Below are positions 1-8,121 of a stretch of 34,350 nt of DNA, in pieces (positions within the stretch are counted from its first letter, which is position 1; each line of letters begins with the position of its first letter). The stretch covers positions 1-34,350 of the forward strand of contig JAITDJ010000071.1 in NCBI GenBank assembly GCA_031282635.1, written 5' to 3'. Below the pieces are notes generated by a model. It was not told the origin of the DNA. It saw only the letters and a list, made by a program, of their open reading frames with translations, and did not search any database. The translations under genes were made by a program, and so were the position numbers. This DNA comes from Clostridiales bacterium (GTDB taxonomy: Bacteria; Bacillota; Clostridia; Lachnospirales; WQUN01).

Positions 1-320
1 AATTTTTCCTTAATTGTTCCGACAAGGTTTTTATCGACGGGTTCAGGTTCGTATGTGTCCGACACAAAAATATCATTCCAATTTAAATCAAACTCCGACG
101 CGCCAGATGATGTGCACAACCCGTGCGCCATTAAATCGCTTGCGGTGGCTGCAAGCCTCCCGCCGATATTGTATGTTTGTATCGGAAAACCATTAATGTA
201 TGCCACAATGTCGCTGTAAAGCACGGTTGCCGTCTTTTTATCAGATTCCGGACCGCTGGCCCTGACGCTAACCGCACAAATCAGAACAGCTAAGACATGA
301 ATCGAAAATTTTTTTATCAT
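1..320 (-). CDS. Secreted protein, stalk/copper-amine-oxidase-like N-terminal domain, partial (3' end outside window)
   Basis: Reading leftwards, an ATG at 320 opens a frame that runs off the window edge after 106 codons. An AAAGGAGGATGAT-type ribosome binding site lies just upstream (about 331-341). The protein begins MIKKFS followed by a hydrophobic stretch ending near residue 22, a plausible signal peptide. The mature part has LYSDIVAYINGFPIQTYNIGG, a pattern I associate with the YSDIvAYINg-PI-sYNIgG proteins of Gram-positive bacteria that sit near copper-amine-oxidase-like stalk domains. The likely role is at the cell surface, but the function is unknown. Only the first third or so can be seen, so the downstream domains are not known. 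The family assignment is from memory of the motif; the reading frame and signal peptide are direct observations. Confidence 0.75.
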   Translation of the reverse strand, partial: MIKKFSIHVLAVLICAVSVRASGPESDKKTATVLYSDIVAYINGFPIQTYNIGGRLAATASDLMAHGLCTSSGASEFDLNWNDIFVSDTYEPEPVDKNLVGTIKEK

Positions 321-370
321 TTGATATCATCCTCCTTTTTACGCCTTATTGCGTTTAGTTGCATAGATAG

Positions 371-399
371 ATTATAACACGAGAGAACGCCGGCATAAA
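371..399 (-). promoter_or_regulatory. Promoter for the leftward secreted-protein gene
   Basis: On the minus strand a TATAAT (plus-strand 371-376) is preceded by TTTATG (plus-strand 394-399) with a 17-base spacer. It lies about 50 bases upstream of the ATG at 320. The -10 is perfect and the -35 is weak. Confidence 0.5.
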
Positions 400-410
400 C
401 AAGCCTGCAT

Positions 411-870
411 TTTATTTCCTCCAAGTTCTTTATACCATGTTTCTTTTATAGTAGAATTTTATGTCGTTATAGCGACTGTTAATCTGGCTCTCCGTCATAT
501 TGAGCTTGATTGTATTTGAAGCGAATCAATATGACCGAATTGCCTTCATACGCTTCCGGAATGGACGTCATTCCGTTCGGCATACAGTTTGCCTCCCCGC
601 CATATGACCGCCGACACAGGCATAATAGCACAATCGGGCGCAACAAGCAACATCGGCGCGAAGAGCCGTCATAATATTTACGCCAGCAATTTATGCCGTC
701 GCAACCGTGCAAAGGCGCTTTGCGCCCCTGCCCGTGAAGATTTATTTCACATATGCTGTGACGCTTCTTATTACAACCCAATTTCATATGATCGTTTGCC
801 TTGTTGCGGCTCATCCACGCGAGTAATGATCTTAAATTACTTCCGTATTCCTTGCTGAACAGCCTGCTCA
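411..870. other. Stretch of about 460 bases without a convincing gene; possible degraded coding sequence
   Basis: Open frames exist on both strands (minus 479-871; plus 589-858), but the translations are rich in Cys and Arg, have no ribosome binding site and match no family I know. On the minus strand two frames look partly protein-like: one ends ...NQAQYDGEPD at 479, and another carries LLVAPDCAIMPVSAVIW. This would fit a small frameshifted, decaying gene, but the support is weak. Confidence 0.3.
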
Positions 871-875
871 CCGGA

Positions 876-905
876 GAAACGGCGTAGCCGAAGCTACGCC
901 GTTTC
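876..905. terminator. Perfect 13-bp hairpin
   Basis: GAAACGGCGTAGC and GCTACGCCGTTTC pair perfectly around a CGAA tetraloop. There is no run of T on either side, so this is not a standard terminator by itself. It lies 84 bases past the glnN stop and could block exonucleases or act with the hairpin at 933-960. Confidence 0.55.
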
Positions 906-932
906 CCGAAAACAATCTGATGCTGTTTTATT

Positions 933-960
933 GAGCCGCCATTGAATTCGGCTCTTTTTT
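933..960 (+). terminator. Rho-independent terminator, plus strand
   Basis: GAGCCG (933-938) pairs with CGGCTC (949-954), followed directly by TTTTTT (955-960). The orientation is plus, yet no convincing plus-strand gene lies upstream. It may shield against read-through into glnN antisense, or be left over from a lost gene. Confidence 0.6.
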
Positions 961-991
961 GTCTGATTATGGGTACGTCCTATTCGATTAA

Positions 992-3073
992 TTAATTCAG
1001 CACAGAAAACAGCATATCGCCATACGACGGATACGGCCAAAACTTTTTCGAGACAAGCTGTTCCAATTCGTCTGCAACAGCCCGCAATTCGCTCATAAGG
1101 CTGAATACGGTATATCTGTAGAAATTCGCGAGCGCCAGGCTGTCTTCCCCGCCCTTAGCTTCCAGCAGACTGTTATCCAGGGCCTCAAGTTTCTTATACA
1201 GACAGCCGGCGAGCTCGGAAATCTTACCCAAAATTATATCTTCCGGAGAAGCGGAATAACCGCCCGCTTTTTTCTTTTCAAATAAATTGACCAGTTCAGA
1301 TTCATACGCGAATATAGCCGGAATAATCTCCTGCTTGACCATATCCAGCATGGTCAGAGCCTCAATATGGATGGTTTTGCTGTAGTTATCCAGCACGATT
1401 TCATAGCGTGAACGTATCTCTTCCTCCGTTAACACGTTATGTTTGGTTAAAACAGCAATATTCTTAGGATCGATAAACGTCGGCAGAGCCTCGACAGTAG
1501 TCTTCAAATTGGAGAGCCCGCGTTTTTCCGCTTCAATAACCCAGTCTTCCGAGTAGTTGTTGCCGTTATATATAATACGGTCGTGAGCAATCACGGTTTC
1601 TTTGATAAGCGCCGAAAGCTCAATGTGGAAATCATCGGCCTTTTCGAGCCTGTCGGCAAATTCCGATAAAGATTCCGCGACTATTGTGTTGAGAACAAAA
1701 TTAGGGCCGGCTATTGAAAACGAAGAACCTACCATACGAAATTCAAATTTATTGCCGGTAAAGGCAAATGGCGACGTACGGTTACGGTCGGTGGTATCTT
1801 TAGGAAAATGAGGCAGTACTTTGGCGCCAATCTCCATTTGCGTCTTGCCGCGGCTATGATATACAATGCCGTTTTTGATGGAATCCAATATTTCGGTCAG
1901 CTCGTCGCCCAGGAATACTGAAACTATGGCAGGCGGGGCCTCATTGGCGCCCAGACGATGATCATTAGCCGCGTTGGCGACGGAGACGCGCAGCAGATCC
2001 TGATATTCGTCCACAGCACTGATGACAGCGGCCAGGAACAGCAGGAAACGCTCGTCAGGGTTATCCGATGGGTCTAGCAGGTTAATACCCGTGTCTGTGG
2101 CCAGCGACCAGTTATTATGCTTCCCGCTGCCGTTGACGCCGGCGAACGGCTTTTCATGAAGCAGGCAAGCCAGGCCGTGCTTACCGGCTATAATCTTCAT
2201 CAGTTCCATAGCCAATTGGTTGTGATCCGTGCCTACATTGGTTGACTCGAAAATAGGCGCCATCTCATGCTGCGCCGGCGCAACTTCATTGTGCTTGGTT
2301 TTAGCGGGAATACCCAGCTTCCATAGTTCTTCGTCAAGTTCTTTCATGAAAGCCGAAACCCTCGGCTTAATGGTAACGAAATAATGATCCTCCAGTTCCT
2401 GGCCTTTGGACGGTCTGGAACCGATCAGCGTGCGCCCTGTATACATCAAATCCGGCCTTTTAAGGAACATTTCTTTATCGATCAGGAAATATTCCTGTTC
2501 GGGGCCGACTGTGGTTATAACGCGTTTTGACTCTGAATCGCCGAACAAGCGGAGAATACGCAGCGCCTGCGTGCTTAAGGCATCCATAGAACGCAGGAGC
2601 GGCGTCTTTTTATCCAGCGCCTGGCCGCCGTACGAGCAGAACGCTGTGGGGACGCAGAGGGATCCGTCTTTTATAAAGGCGTATGACGTGGGATCCCATG
2701 CGGTATACCCGCGGGCTTCAAATGTGGCGCGAAGCCCGCCGGACGGGAAACTGGAAGCGTCAGGCTCGCCGCGCACCAGTTCTTTGCCGGAGAATTCCAT
2801 TATAACCTTGTCGTCTATCGGGGATATAAAACTATCGTGCTTTTCGGCGGTTACACCTGTCATCGGCTGGAACCAATGGGTAAAATGTGTGGCGCCATGT
2901 TCGACAGCCCATTCTTTCATGGCGCTGGCGACTACATTGGCTACATCCAGTTCTAAATGCGTGCCTTCGGAAATGGTCTTACGCAGCGCTTTATATGTGT
3001 CTTTTGGAAGCCTGGCCTGCATAACCGCGTCATTAAACACCAAGCTTCCATAAATTTCCGGAATGCTTTTCAT
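992..3073 (-). CDS. glnN: Glutamine synthetase type III
   Basis: ATP-dependent ligation of ammonia to glutamate in the cytoplasm, the entry step of nitrogen assimilation. At 693 residues it has the length of the GSIII (GlnN) family, which is much longer than GSI. Family-typical stretches are clear: the N-terminal block MKSIPEIYGSLVFND, the ATP/glutamate region GVNGSGKHNNWS, a PPAIVSVFLG block, and NRTSPFAFTGNKFEFRM. I chose the ATG at 3073 rather than the longer frame from 3121. It has a GGGGGT ribosome binding site about 8 bases upstream, it gives the canonical GSIII N-terminus, and the longer start would lie inside the leader hairpin. The gene stands alone with its own promoter and leader. 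A GSI or GSII copy may exist elsewhere. Confidence 0.95.
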   Translation of the reverse strand: MKSIPEIYGSLVFNDAVMQARLPKDTYKALRKTISEGTHLELDVANVVASAMKEWAVEHGATHFTHWFQPMTGVTAEKHDSFISPIDDKVIMEFSGKELVRGEPDASSFPSGGLRATFEARGYTAWDPTSYAFIKDGSLCVPTAFCSYGGQALDKKTPLLRSMDALSTQALRILRLFGDSESKRVITTVGPEQEYFLIDKEMFLKRPDLMYTGRTLIGSRPSKGQELEDHYFVTIKPRVSAFMKELDEELWKLGIPAKTKHNEVAPAQHEMAPIFESTNVGTDHNQLAMELMKIIAGKHGLACLLHEKPFAGVNGSGKHNNWSLATDTGINLLDPSDNPDERFLLFLAAVISAVDEYQDLLRVSVANAANDHRLGANEAPPAIVSVFLGDELTEILDSIKNGIVYHSRGKTQMEIGAKVLPHFPKDTTDRNRTSPFAFTGNKFEFRMVGSSFSIAGPNFVLNTIVAESLSEFADRLEKADDFHIELSALIKETVIAHDRIIYNGNNYSEDWVIEAEKRGLSNLKTTVEALPTFIDPKNIAVLTKHNVLTEEEIRSRYEIVLDNYSKTIHIEALTMLDMVKQEIIPAIFAYESELVNLFEKKKAGGYSASPEDIILGKISELAGCLYKKLEALDNSLLEAKGGEDSLALANFYRYTVFSLMSELRAVADELEQLVSKKFWPYPSYGDMLFSVLN

Positions 3074-3107
3074 ACCGATACCCCCATATACTATAATAAT
3101 ATCAAAA

Positions 3108-3134
3108 GGCGCTGCGAACATAGTTCACAGCGCC
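3108..3134 (-). promoter_or_regulatory. Hairpin in the glnN leader, possible attenuator
   Basis: In the glnN transcript GGCGCTG pairs with CAGCGCC, and within it GAAC/GTTC extends the stem across one mismatch to a 3-base loop. On the minus strand the stem is followed by TTTT (plus-strand 3104-3107). It begins right after the predicted transcription start and ends about 30 bases before the glnN start. This could be a weak intrinsic terminator used for attenuation, or a dyad bound by a repressor. Confidence 0.5.
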
Positions 3135-3148
3135 CTTGCCGTACTAAC

Positions 3149-3176
3149 AGTATACCATATTAAAAACGAACGTCAA
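3149..3176 (-). promoter_or_regulatory. glnN promoter
   Basis: On the minus strand TTGACG (plus-strand 3171-3176), a 16-base spacer and TATACT (plus-strand 3149-3154). Transcription would start near 3142, giving a leader of about 70 bases that contains the hairpin. Confidence 0.75.
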
Positions 3177-3251
3177 GTGTTTGCGTGTTTACATATATTA
3201 ATATGTTAATTTATTTTGCTCCGCCTCCAAACCCGGGCTTCCTCTCCGCAG

Positions 3252-3821
3252 CTAGACGGCCGTTACCATTATTTCCTCCGGCGTTTCCGAATTCTTGTAA
3301 AAAAACATTCGCTCATACTGCCGTACAGCCATTATCATGCCCGATACGTTCCGAGTCTCATCCCGCTCTGACAATTCTCTCAGCTGCTCGATAACGCTCT
3401 CCGCGACTTCCCGAGAAACCTCCACGCCTTCAAATTCGGCCTTTGTCAGTCCTTTGATCATGGCTGTCTGTTCATCCATGTTCAGCAGACCGTCGCCGTC
3501 CGCGTCATATCTGCGCATAACCGCGCCCGCGTCCAGCGCGCCGCCTGTGTTCCTTTCTATCAAATCCACAAATCGCGACACAGCGAATTGATCCCACGAG
3601 CCGTCCAACTCCGTGTATCCCACGCGTTTGATCAGTTTCGAGGGGTATCGGTTTACAAACAGCCCGCCGCGCGCGGCCGCCTCATTGTCCGAAATGCCCG
3701 GAAGGGCTCGCGCATTATCCCGCGCAGCCGCGGCCTGATTGCGTTGCGCGGGGTTTGCCCGTGCAAGGCCGCGCGCCGGATATGAATAATTATTATATCT
3801 GGCCAAAAAGGAAACATTCAT
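3252..3821 (-). CDS. Small protein with one EF-hand calcium-binding loop
   Basis: 189 residues with no signal peptide or membrane segment. Residues 106-117 form a textbook EF-hand loop: acidic residues at D106, D108 and D110, glycine at 111, and E117 at position 12 (DADGDGLLNMDE). The N-terminal 50 residues are rich in Ala, Arg and Asn and look disordered; the rest is mostly helical. No second loop is visible. The start is supported by GAGGTGAT about 7 bases before the ATG. It is divergent from the permease gene to its right. It may bind calcium in the cytoplasm or associate with a larger complex; the actual role is unknown. The motif is seen directly; calcium binding follows from the motif. 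Confidence 0.75.
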   Translation of the reverse strand: MNVSFLARYNNYSYPARGLARANPAQRNQAAAARDNARALPGISDNEAAARGGLFVNRYPSKLIKRVGYTELDGSWDQFAVSRFVDLIERNTGGALDAGAVMRRYDADGDGLLNMDEQTAMIKGLTKAEFEGVEVSREVAESVIEQLRELSERDETRNVSGMIMAVRQYERMFFYKNSETPEEIMVTAV

Positions 3822-3965
3822 ATTATCACCTCAACATTATTTTTTTCCCTTTTAATTCATTTATACAATCCTGATAATGCCAGGGCTTTTCTTTTGATGC
3901 GTCTTCGTGTATACTTTATTGAATGTTTGCGTTGGAAGGGGATAACAACGAATATCTTCAGATCC

Positions 3966-4871
3966 ATGCTGTTCAGTATCATTTCACTCCTGGTGTGTCT
4001 TACCGCAGGATATATCTGCCGCCGCGCGCGTATCCTGAATGACGGCGCAATCGCGGCGCTTACTGAGTTACTGATAAAAATCAGCCTGCCATGCACCATC
4101 TACACGACAATGCTGCGCCCATTCTCAATGGAATTGTTTACTGAGAGCATACTCGTGTTAATCATCTATTTCATTGCGCATTTTTGGGGTATGCTGGCAG
4201 GCTTCCTGACCGCAAAGCTGTTACGCGCGAGTCCCGGTGAAAAACGCGTATGGATATTCGCTGTCGCGTTTGCAAACGTCGGCTTTATGGGTTATCCGGT
4301 AATAAATTCCGTTTTAGGTGAAGAAGCCATGATCTACGCGTCTATGGCCAATATCAGCTTTAATGTTTTAGCTTATAGTATCGGCCCGTATATGATGGAG
4401 TCGAATAGAGCCCATATGAGGTACGGATGGCGCCGAATCTTCCTGACGCCTGTCATGATAGCCACTGTCTTGGGAATTGTCTGTTTTGTGACGTCGATCA
4501 GGCCGCCTGATCCCATTACAGACGGCGTTCGGTACATTGCCGATATGACCACTCCCGTGTCCATGCTGCTATTGGGGTCTATTCTGGCAAAAAGCGATAT
4601 CCACGGCGTTTTCGCCGGATGGAAGATTTATGTTGTGCTGTTTGTCCGGCATTTTGTAATACCATTGACAATGCTTGCTATCCTGAAGCCTTTCATACAT
4701 AATCATATGGTATTGAGCGTCATCGTACTGCTCTGCGCCATGCCCTCGGCTTCACTGACAGCAATTCTCGCGCAAAAATACAATACAGACGCGGATTCGG
4801 CGTCACGTCTGGTTTTTATTTCGACAGTCGCCTCAGTGTTTACCGTGCCTGTCATCACACTGTTTTTATAA
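3966..4871 (+). CDS. AEC-family (auxin efflux carrier-like) permease
   Basis: About 301 residues, almost entirely hydrophobic, with roughly ten membrane segments. The opening block (AGYICRRARILND...ALTELLIKISLPCTIYT) and a central GFMGYPVINSVLG are characteristic of AEC/membrane transport protein family members, which export or import organic acids such as malate in bacteria. The substrate cannot be told. The frame extends upstream to a TTG at 3894, but a TATACT box near 3909-3914 lies inside that extension and family members normally start only a few residues before the first membrane segment. I therefore prefer the ATG at 3966. The ribosome binding site is not convincing for either start. 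It is followed 13 bases later by tldD, probably as one transcript. Confidence 0.8.
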   Translation: MLFSIISLLVCLTAGYICRRARILNDGAIAALTELLIKISLPCTIYTTMLRPFSMELFTESILVLIIYFIAHFWGMLAGFLTAKLLRASPGEKRVWIFAVAFANVGFMGYPVINSVLGEEAMIYASMANISFNVLAYSIGPYMMESNRAHMRYGWRRIFLTPVMIATVLGIVCFVTSIRPPDPITDGVRYIADMTTPVSMLLLGSILAKSDIHGVFAGWKIYVVLFVRHFVIPLTMLAILKPFIHNHMVLSVIVLLCAMPSASLTAILAQKYNTDADSASRLVFISTVASVFTVPVITLFL

Positions 4872-4884
4872 AGGAGGAAGTTTT

Positions 4885-6267
4885 ATGTTAAGTAAACAGC
4901 TGGTTTACGACATACTGACCGCCGCGTTGCAAAGCGGAGGGGATTTTGCTGAAATCTTCGTAGATAACAACGAAAAAAACAGCATATCTATGATAAACGG
5001 CGCTGTGGAAAAGGCCCTGTGGGGAGTGGATTATGGGTGCGGCATCCGCGTATTTTCGGGTTACGGCGCGGTTTACGCATACACCAGCGACACATCACGT
5101 GACAATCTGCTGAAAGTGGCGCGCAATGCCTCACAGGCGGCGCGAAACGGCAAAAATGGGGCCTGTTTGGAGTTACAGAAAGCCTGTTTCGAGAATATAC
5201 ATCCCGTACGGATTTCACCCGCGTCAGCTTCGAAGAAGATCGCCGCCGAAAAACTACGTATAGCCTCGGATGCGGCATTCGCGTACAGCGCCCGGGTTTC
5301 TCAAACGTCGGGCGGCTTTTTGGGATATGTTCAGGACGTGTTAATCGCCAATTCAGACGGCCTATGGGCGGAAGATCGTCGGACACGCACGCGTATTCTG
5401 TTTGAGGCGGTGGCTTCGTCCGACAATGAAAAGCAGGTCGGGTATACGGGCCCCGGCGCCCATATGGGTTTTGAATTTTTAGATACGCTGGATTTCAAGG
5501 AAATGGGTTTTGAATGCGCGCGGATCGCCATAACCATGCTGGATGCGGAACTTTGCCCCAGCGGCCGCATGCCTGTCATAATAGACAACGGATTTGGAGG
5601 CGTTGTCTTTCATGAGGCCTGCGGGCACAGCTTGGAAGCCACGTCCGTGGCGATTAAAAGTTCCGTATTCAGCGACAGCCTGGGCAAGCGAATTGCGTCC
5701 GATAAAGTGACGGCCATAGACGACGGCGTTATGCCAGGCGAATGGGGTTCGCTGAATATAGACGACGAAGGTACAAAAACCCGGCGCAATGTGCTGATCG
5801 AAAACGGTATCTTAAAGTCATTTCTGATAGACCGGCTGAACGGACTGCGCATGGGCATGGCGTCTACCGGTTCTTCACGCAGGGAATCATACAAATTCGC
5901 GCCAACTTCGCGCATGACCAATACCTTTATCGCGGCCGGCAATGACCGCGCCGAAGATATAATAGCGGATACCGAATACGGCCTGTACGCCAAAAAGATG
6001 GGCGGCGGCTCGGTTCAGCCCGCTACCGGCGAGTTTAACTTCGCGGTAACGGAAGGGTATATGATCCGCGGCGGGAAAATAACAGAGCCTGTCCGCGGGG
6101 CGACGTTGATTGGGAGAGGTTCGGAAGTGCTGCTTAACGTTGATCGTGTGGCGGATAACCTGGCTCTGGCGCAAGGCGTGTGCGGCTCGCTGAGCGGCAG
6201 TGTGCCTACGGACGTCGGGCAGCCGATGATACGTGTTAAGGAATTGACTGTGGGAGGCGGACGCTGA
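4885..6267 (+). CDS. tldD: TldD-type metalloprotease subunit
   Basis: Catalytic half of the TldD/PmbA (TldE) heterodimeric zinc protease, which degrades unfolded peptides and matures some ribosomally made peptides in the cytoplasm. The zinc motif HEACGH lies at residues 243-248 (H243, E244, H248), with a conserved later GVCGSLSG cysteine near the C-terminus. At 460 residues it is of usual length. The start has an excellent AAGGAGGAAG ribosome binding site. Its stop codon overlaps the ATG of pmbA, the standard arrangement of the partner genes, which indicates translational coupling and 1:1 production. Confidence 0.95.
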   Translation: MLSKQLVYDILTAALQSGGDFAEIFVDNNEKNSISMINGAVEKALWGVDYGCGIRVFSGYGAVYAYTSDTSRDNLLKVARNASQAARNGKNGACLELQKACFENIHPVRISPASASKKIAAEKLRIASDAAFAYSARVSQTSGGFLGYVQDVLIANSDGLWAEDRRTRTRILFEAVASSDNEKQVGYTGPGAHMGFEFLDTLDFKEMGFECARIAITMLDAELCPSGRMPVIIDNGFGGVVFHEACGHSLEATSVAIKSSVFSDSLGKRIASDKVTAIDDGVMPGEWGSLNIDDEGTKTRRNVLIENGILKSFLIDRLNGLRMGMASTGSSRRESYKFAPTSRMTNTFIAAGNDRAEDIIADTEYGLYAKKMGGGSVQPATGEFNFAVTEGYMIRGGKITEPVRGATLIGRGSEVLLNVDRVADNLALAQGVCGSLSGSVPTDVGQPMIRVKELTVGGGR

Positions 6268-7622
6268 TGGAATTCAGGGAATTTAGGGATAAATGTTTTA
6301 TCGCCGCCGCGCGCAGCGGGTTTGACTGCTTCGAGCTGTATTACGCGAAGTCGTCCAATTTCAGCGTACGCGTCAGAAACGGTGAAATAGCCGAGTATAA
6401 AAATTCCAGCCAGACAGGCTTGAGTTTCAGAGGTATTTATAACGGAAAAATGGGGTACTCGTTCACCGAACGTCTGGATGACGATCTGATGGTCGCGCTG
6501 TTGAGCAAAGCCGCGGAAAACGCGCGAATTATTGATTCAGAGGATGAGGAAAAACTCTTCCGGGAAAAAGCGGCGTATCCGGAAGCGGATTTATATAATC
6601 CCGCTTTGGATGAAATTTCCGGCGCCGACAAGACTCAAATGGCGCTTAGTATGGAAAAAGCCGCGTTGGAGGCGGACAGCCGCGTGAAAGCCGCTGATTA
6701 CTGTACTGTTTTAAGCGGCGAAGGCGAGGTCTTTATCTCAAATTCTTACGGTTTGGATCTGTCGCATAAATCCAACCTGTTCCGCGCGTATCTACAGGCT
6801 AAGGTCGAGGAGAACGGCGTCGTAAAAACCTGGTTTGATTTTTGGTACGGCAGGGATCTGTCCGCGTTCTCGCCGAAAAAGCTGGCGGAAAGGACTGTGC
6901 GAACCGCACTGTCATATCTGCCGGCGAAAACCATTCCTTCCGGCGAGATGACCGTGCTGTTTTCCCCGCTTGCCGCAGCCGATCTGTTTAACGCGTTTGT
7001 CGGTGTATTCTTCGCTGAACGCGTACAAAAAGGTTTTTCCATGCTTAAAGACAAAGTCGGCGCGGCTATAGCCAGCCCCGTCGTGACCATACGCGACGAC
7101 GGCATATGCGAGCGGAGCGTTTTCGGATCCGCGTTTGATTCGGAAGGCGTACCCTGCCGCGGCAAGATCATTATCGACGGGGGTGTTTTGCGAACCCTTT
7201 TATATAATCTCAAATCGGCCGACAAAGACAAAACCAGGAGCACGGGCAACGGATTCAAGCATAATTTCCGAGCGCCCGTGGAAACGGCCTGTACAAATTT
7301 TTATATAGAGCCTTCGGATATTCCCCCCAGGCAAATGATTTCCGGCGTAATGTACGGCGTTAAAATAACCGATCTGGCAGGCTTGCATTCCGGCGCGAAT
7401 TCTATAACAGGAGACTTCTCGCTGTCGGCTTCGGGCTGGTTAATAGAAAATGGTCAAATCACCCGTCCTGTGGAACAGATCGTGGTTTCAGGGAACTTTT
7501 ATGATTTACTGCATAATATTAGATCAGTGGGTAATGACCTGCGTTTCGGTATGCCGGGATCGCTGGGAACCATAGGTATGCCTTCCATCCTGGCCGATAA
7601 ATTAAATATTGCTGGAGAGTGA
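6267..7622 (+). CDS. pmbA: PmbA/TldE-type partner of TldD
   Basis: 451 residues, homologous in layout to TldD but without HExxxH, as expected for the non-catalytic partner that forms the closed dimer. Family blocks include GYSFTERLDDD near the N-terminus, STGNGFKHNFRAPVE in the C-terminal half, and the closing FGMPGSLGTIGMPSI. The ATG overlaps the tldD stop as TGATG. Together the two genes are expected to make the soluble protease complex. No bacteriocin or microcin precursor gene is visible next to them, so a general peptide-clearing role is the default. Confidence 0.93.
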   Translation: MEFREFRDKCFIAAARSGFDCFELYYAKSSNFSVRVRNGEIAEYKNSSQTGLSFRGIYNGKMGYSFTERLDDDLMVALLSKAAENARIIDSEDEEKLFREKAAYPEADLYNPALDEISGADKTQMALSMEKAALEADSRVKAADYCTVLSGEGEVFISNSYGLDLSHKSNLFRAYLQAKVEENGVVKTWFDFWYGRDLSAFSPKKLAERTVRTALSYLPAKTIPSGEMTVLFSPLAAADLFNAFVGVFFAERVQKGFSMLKDKVGAAIASPVVTIRDDGICERSVFGSAFDSEGVPCRGKIIIDGGVLRTLLYNLKSADKDKTRSTGNGFKHNFRAPVETACTNFYIEPSDIPPRQMISGVMYGVKITDLAGLHSGANSITGDFSLSASGWLIENGQITRPVEQIVVSGNFYDLLHNIRSVGNDLRFGMPGSLGTIGMPSILADKLNIAGE

Positions 7623-7626
7623 TGAT

Positions 7627-8121
7627 ATGTCAGGCGCACGGGAAGATATACTGGCGCTGTTGGAAAGCAACAGCCGGCTTTTGCCGGAGGATCTCGCGGA
7701 ACGGCTGGGGCTGTCCGCCGAATTCGTATCGGGTGAACTGGGCCGGATGTGCGATGAGCAGGTTATATGCGGCTACAATACGCTGATCAACTGGGAAAAA
7801 ACCAACAAAGAGCTTGTCACCGCCCTTATAGAAGTGAGGGTTACGCCGCAGCGCGGCCTGGGTTTTGACAAGATTGCCGAGCGGATCTACCTGTTCGACG
7901 AGGTTAAGGCGGTATACCTGATGTCGGGAGGGTTCGATTTAACGGTCATAATAGAAGGCGGCAATATAAAGGATGTGGCGTATTTTATTTCCGACAAGCT
8001 GGCGCCAATGGAATCCGTGCAGAGTACAGCCACGCATTTTGTGCTGAAGAAGTATAAGGATCATGGCATTGTACTCGAAAAACAGCGCAAAGATGATGAA
8101 AGGATGATTGTTTCACCGTGA
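7627..8121 (+). CDS. Lrp/AsnC-family transcription regulator
   Basis: 164 residues with a winged helix-turn-helix at about residues 5-55 (SRLLPEDLAERLGLSAEFV...) followed by the ligand-sensing RAM domain (VEVRVTPQRGLGFDKIAERI; YLMSGGFDLTVII). Such proteins assemble as octamers and sense amino acids. I chose the ATG at 7627, which has GGAGAG 10 bases upstream, over the frame start at TTG 7609. The stop overlaps the next gene as GTGA. An Lrp-type regulator directly upstream of an aminotransferase matches the Bacillus subtilis alaR-alaT pair, so it may control the neighbouring gene in response to an amino acid. That function is inferred from context. Confidence 0.88.
   Translation: MSGAREDILALLESNSRLLPEDLAERLGLSAEFVSGELGRMCDEQVICGYNTLINWEKTNKELVTALIEVRVTPQRGLGFDKIAERIYLFDEVKAVYLMSGGFDLTVIIEGGNIKDVAYFISDKLAPMESVQSTATHFVLKKYKDHGIVLEKQRKDDERMIVSP

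Noticed and set aside
479-871. 130-codon minus-strand frame and the antisense 89-codon frame at 589-858
   Set aside because: Cys/Arg-rich translations without ribosome binding site, family motif or consistent neighbours; reported only as possible degraded sequence.
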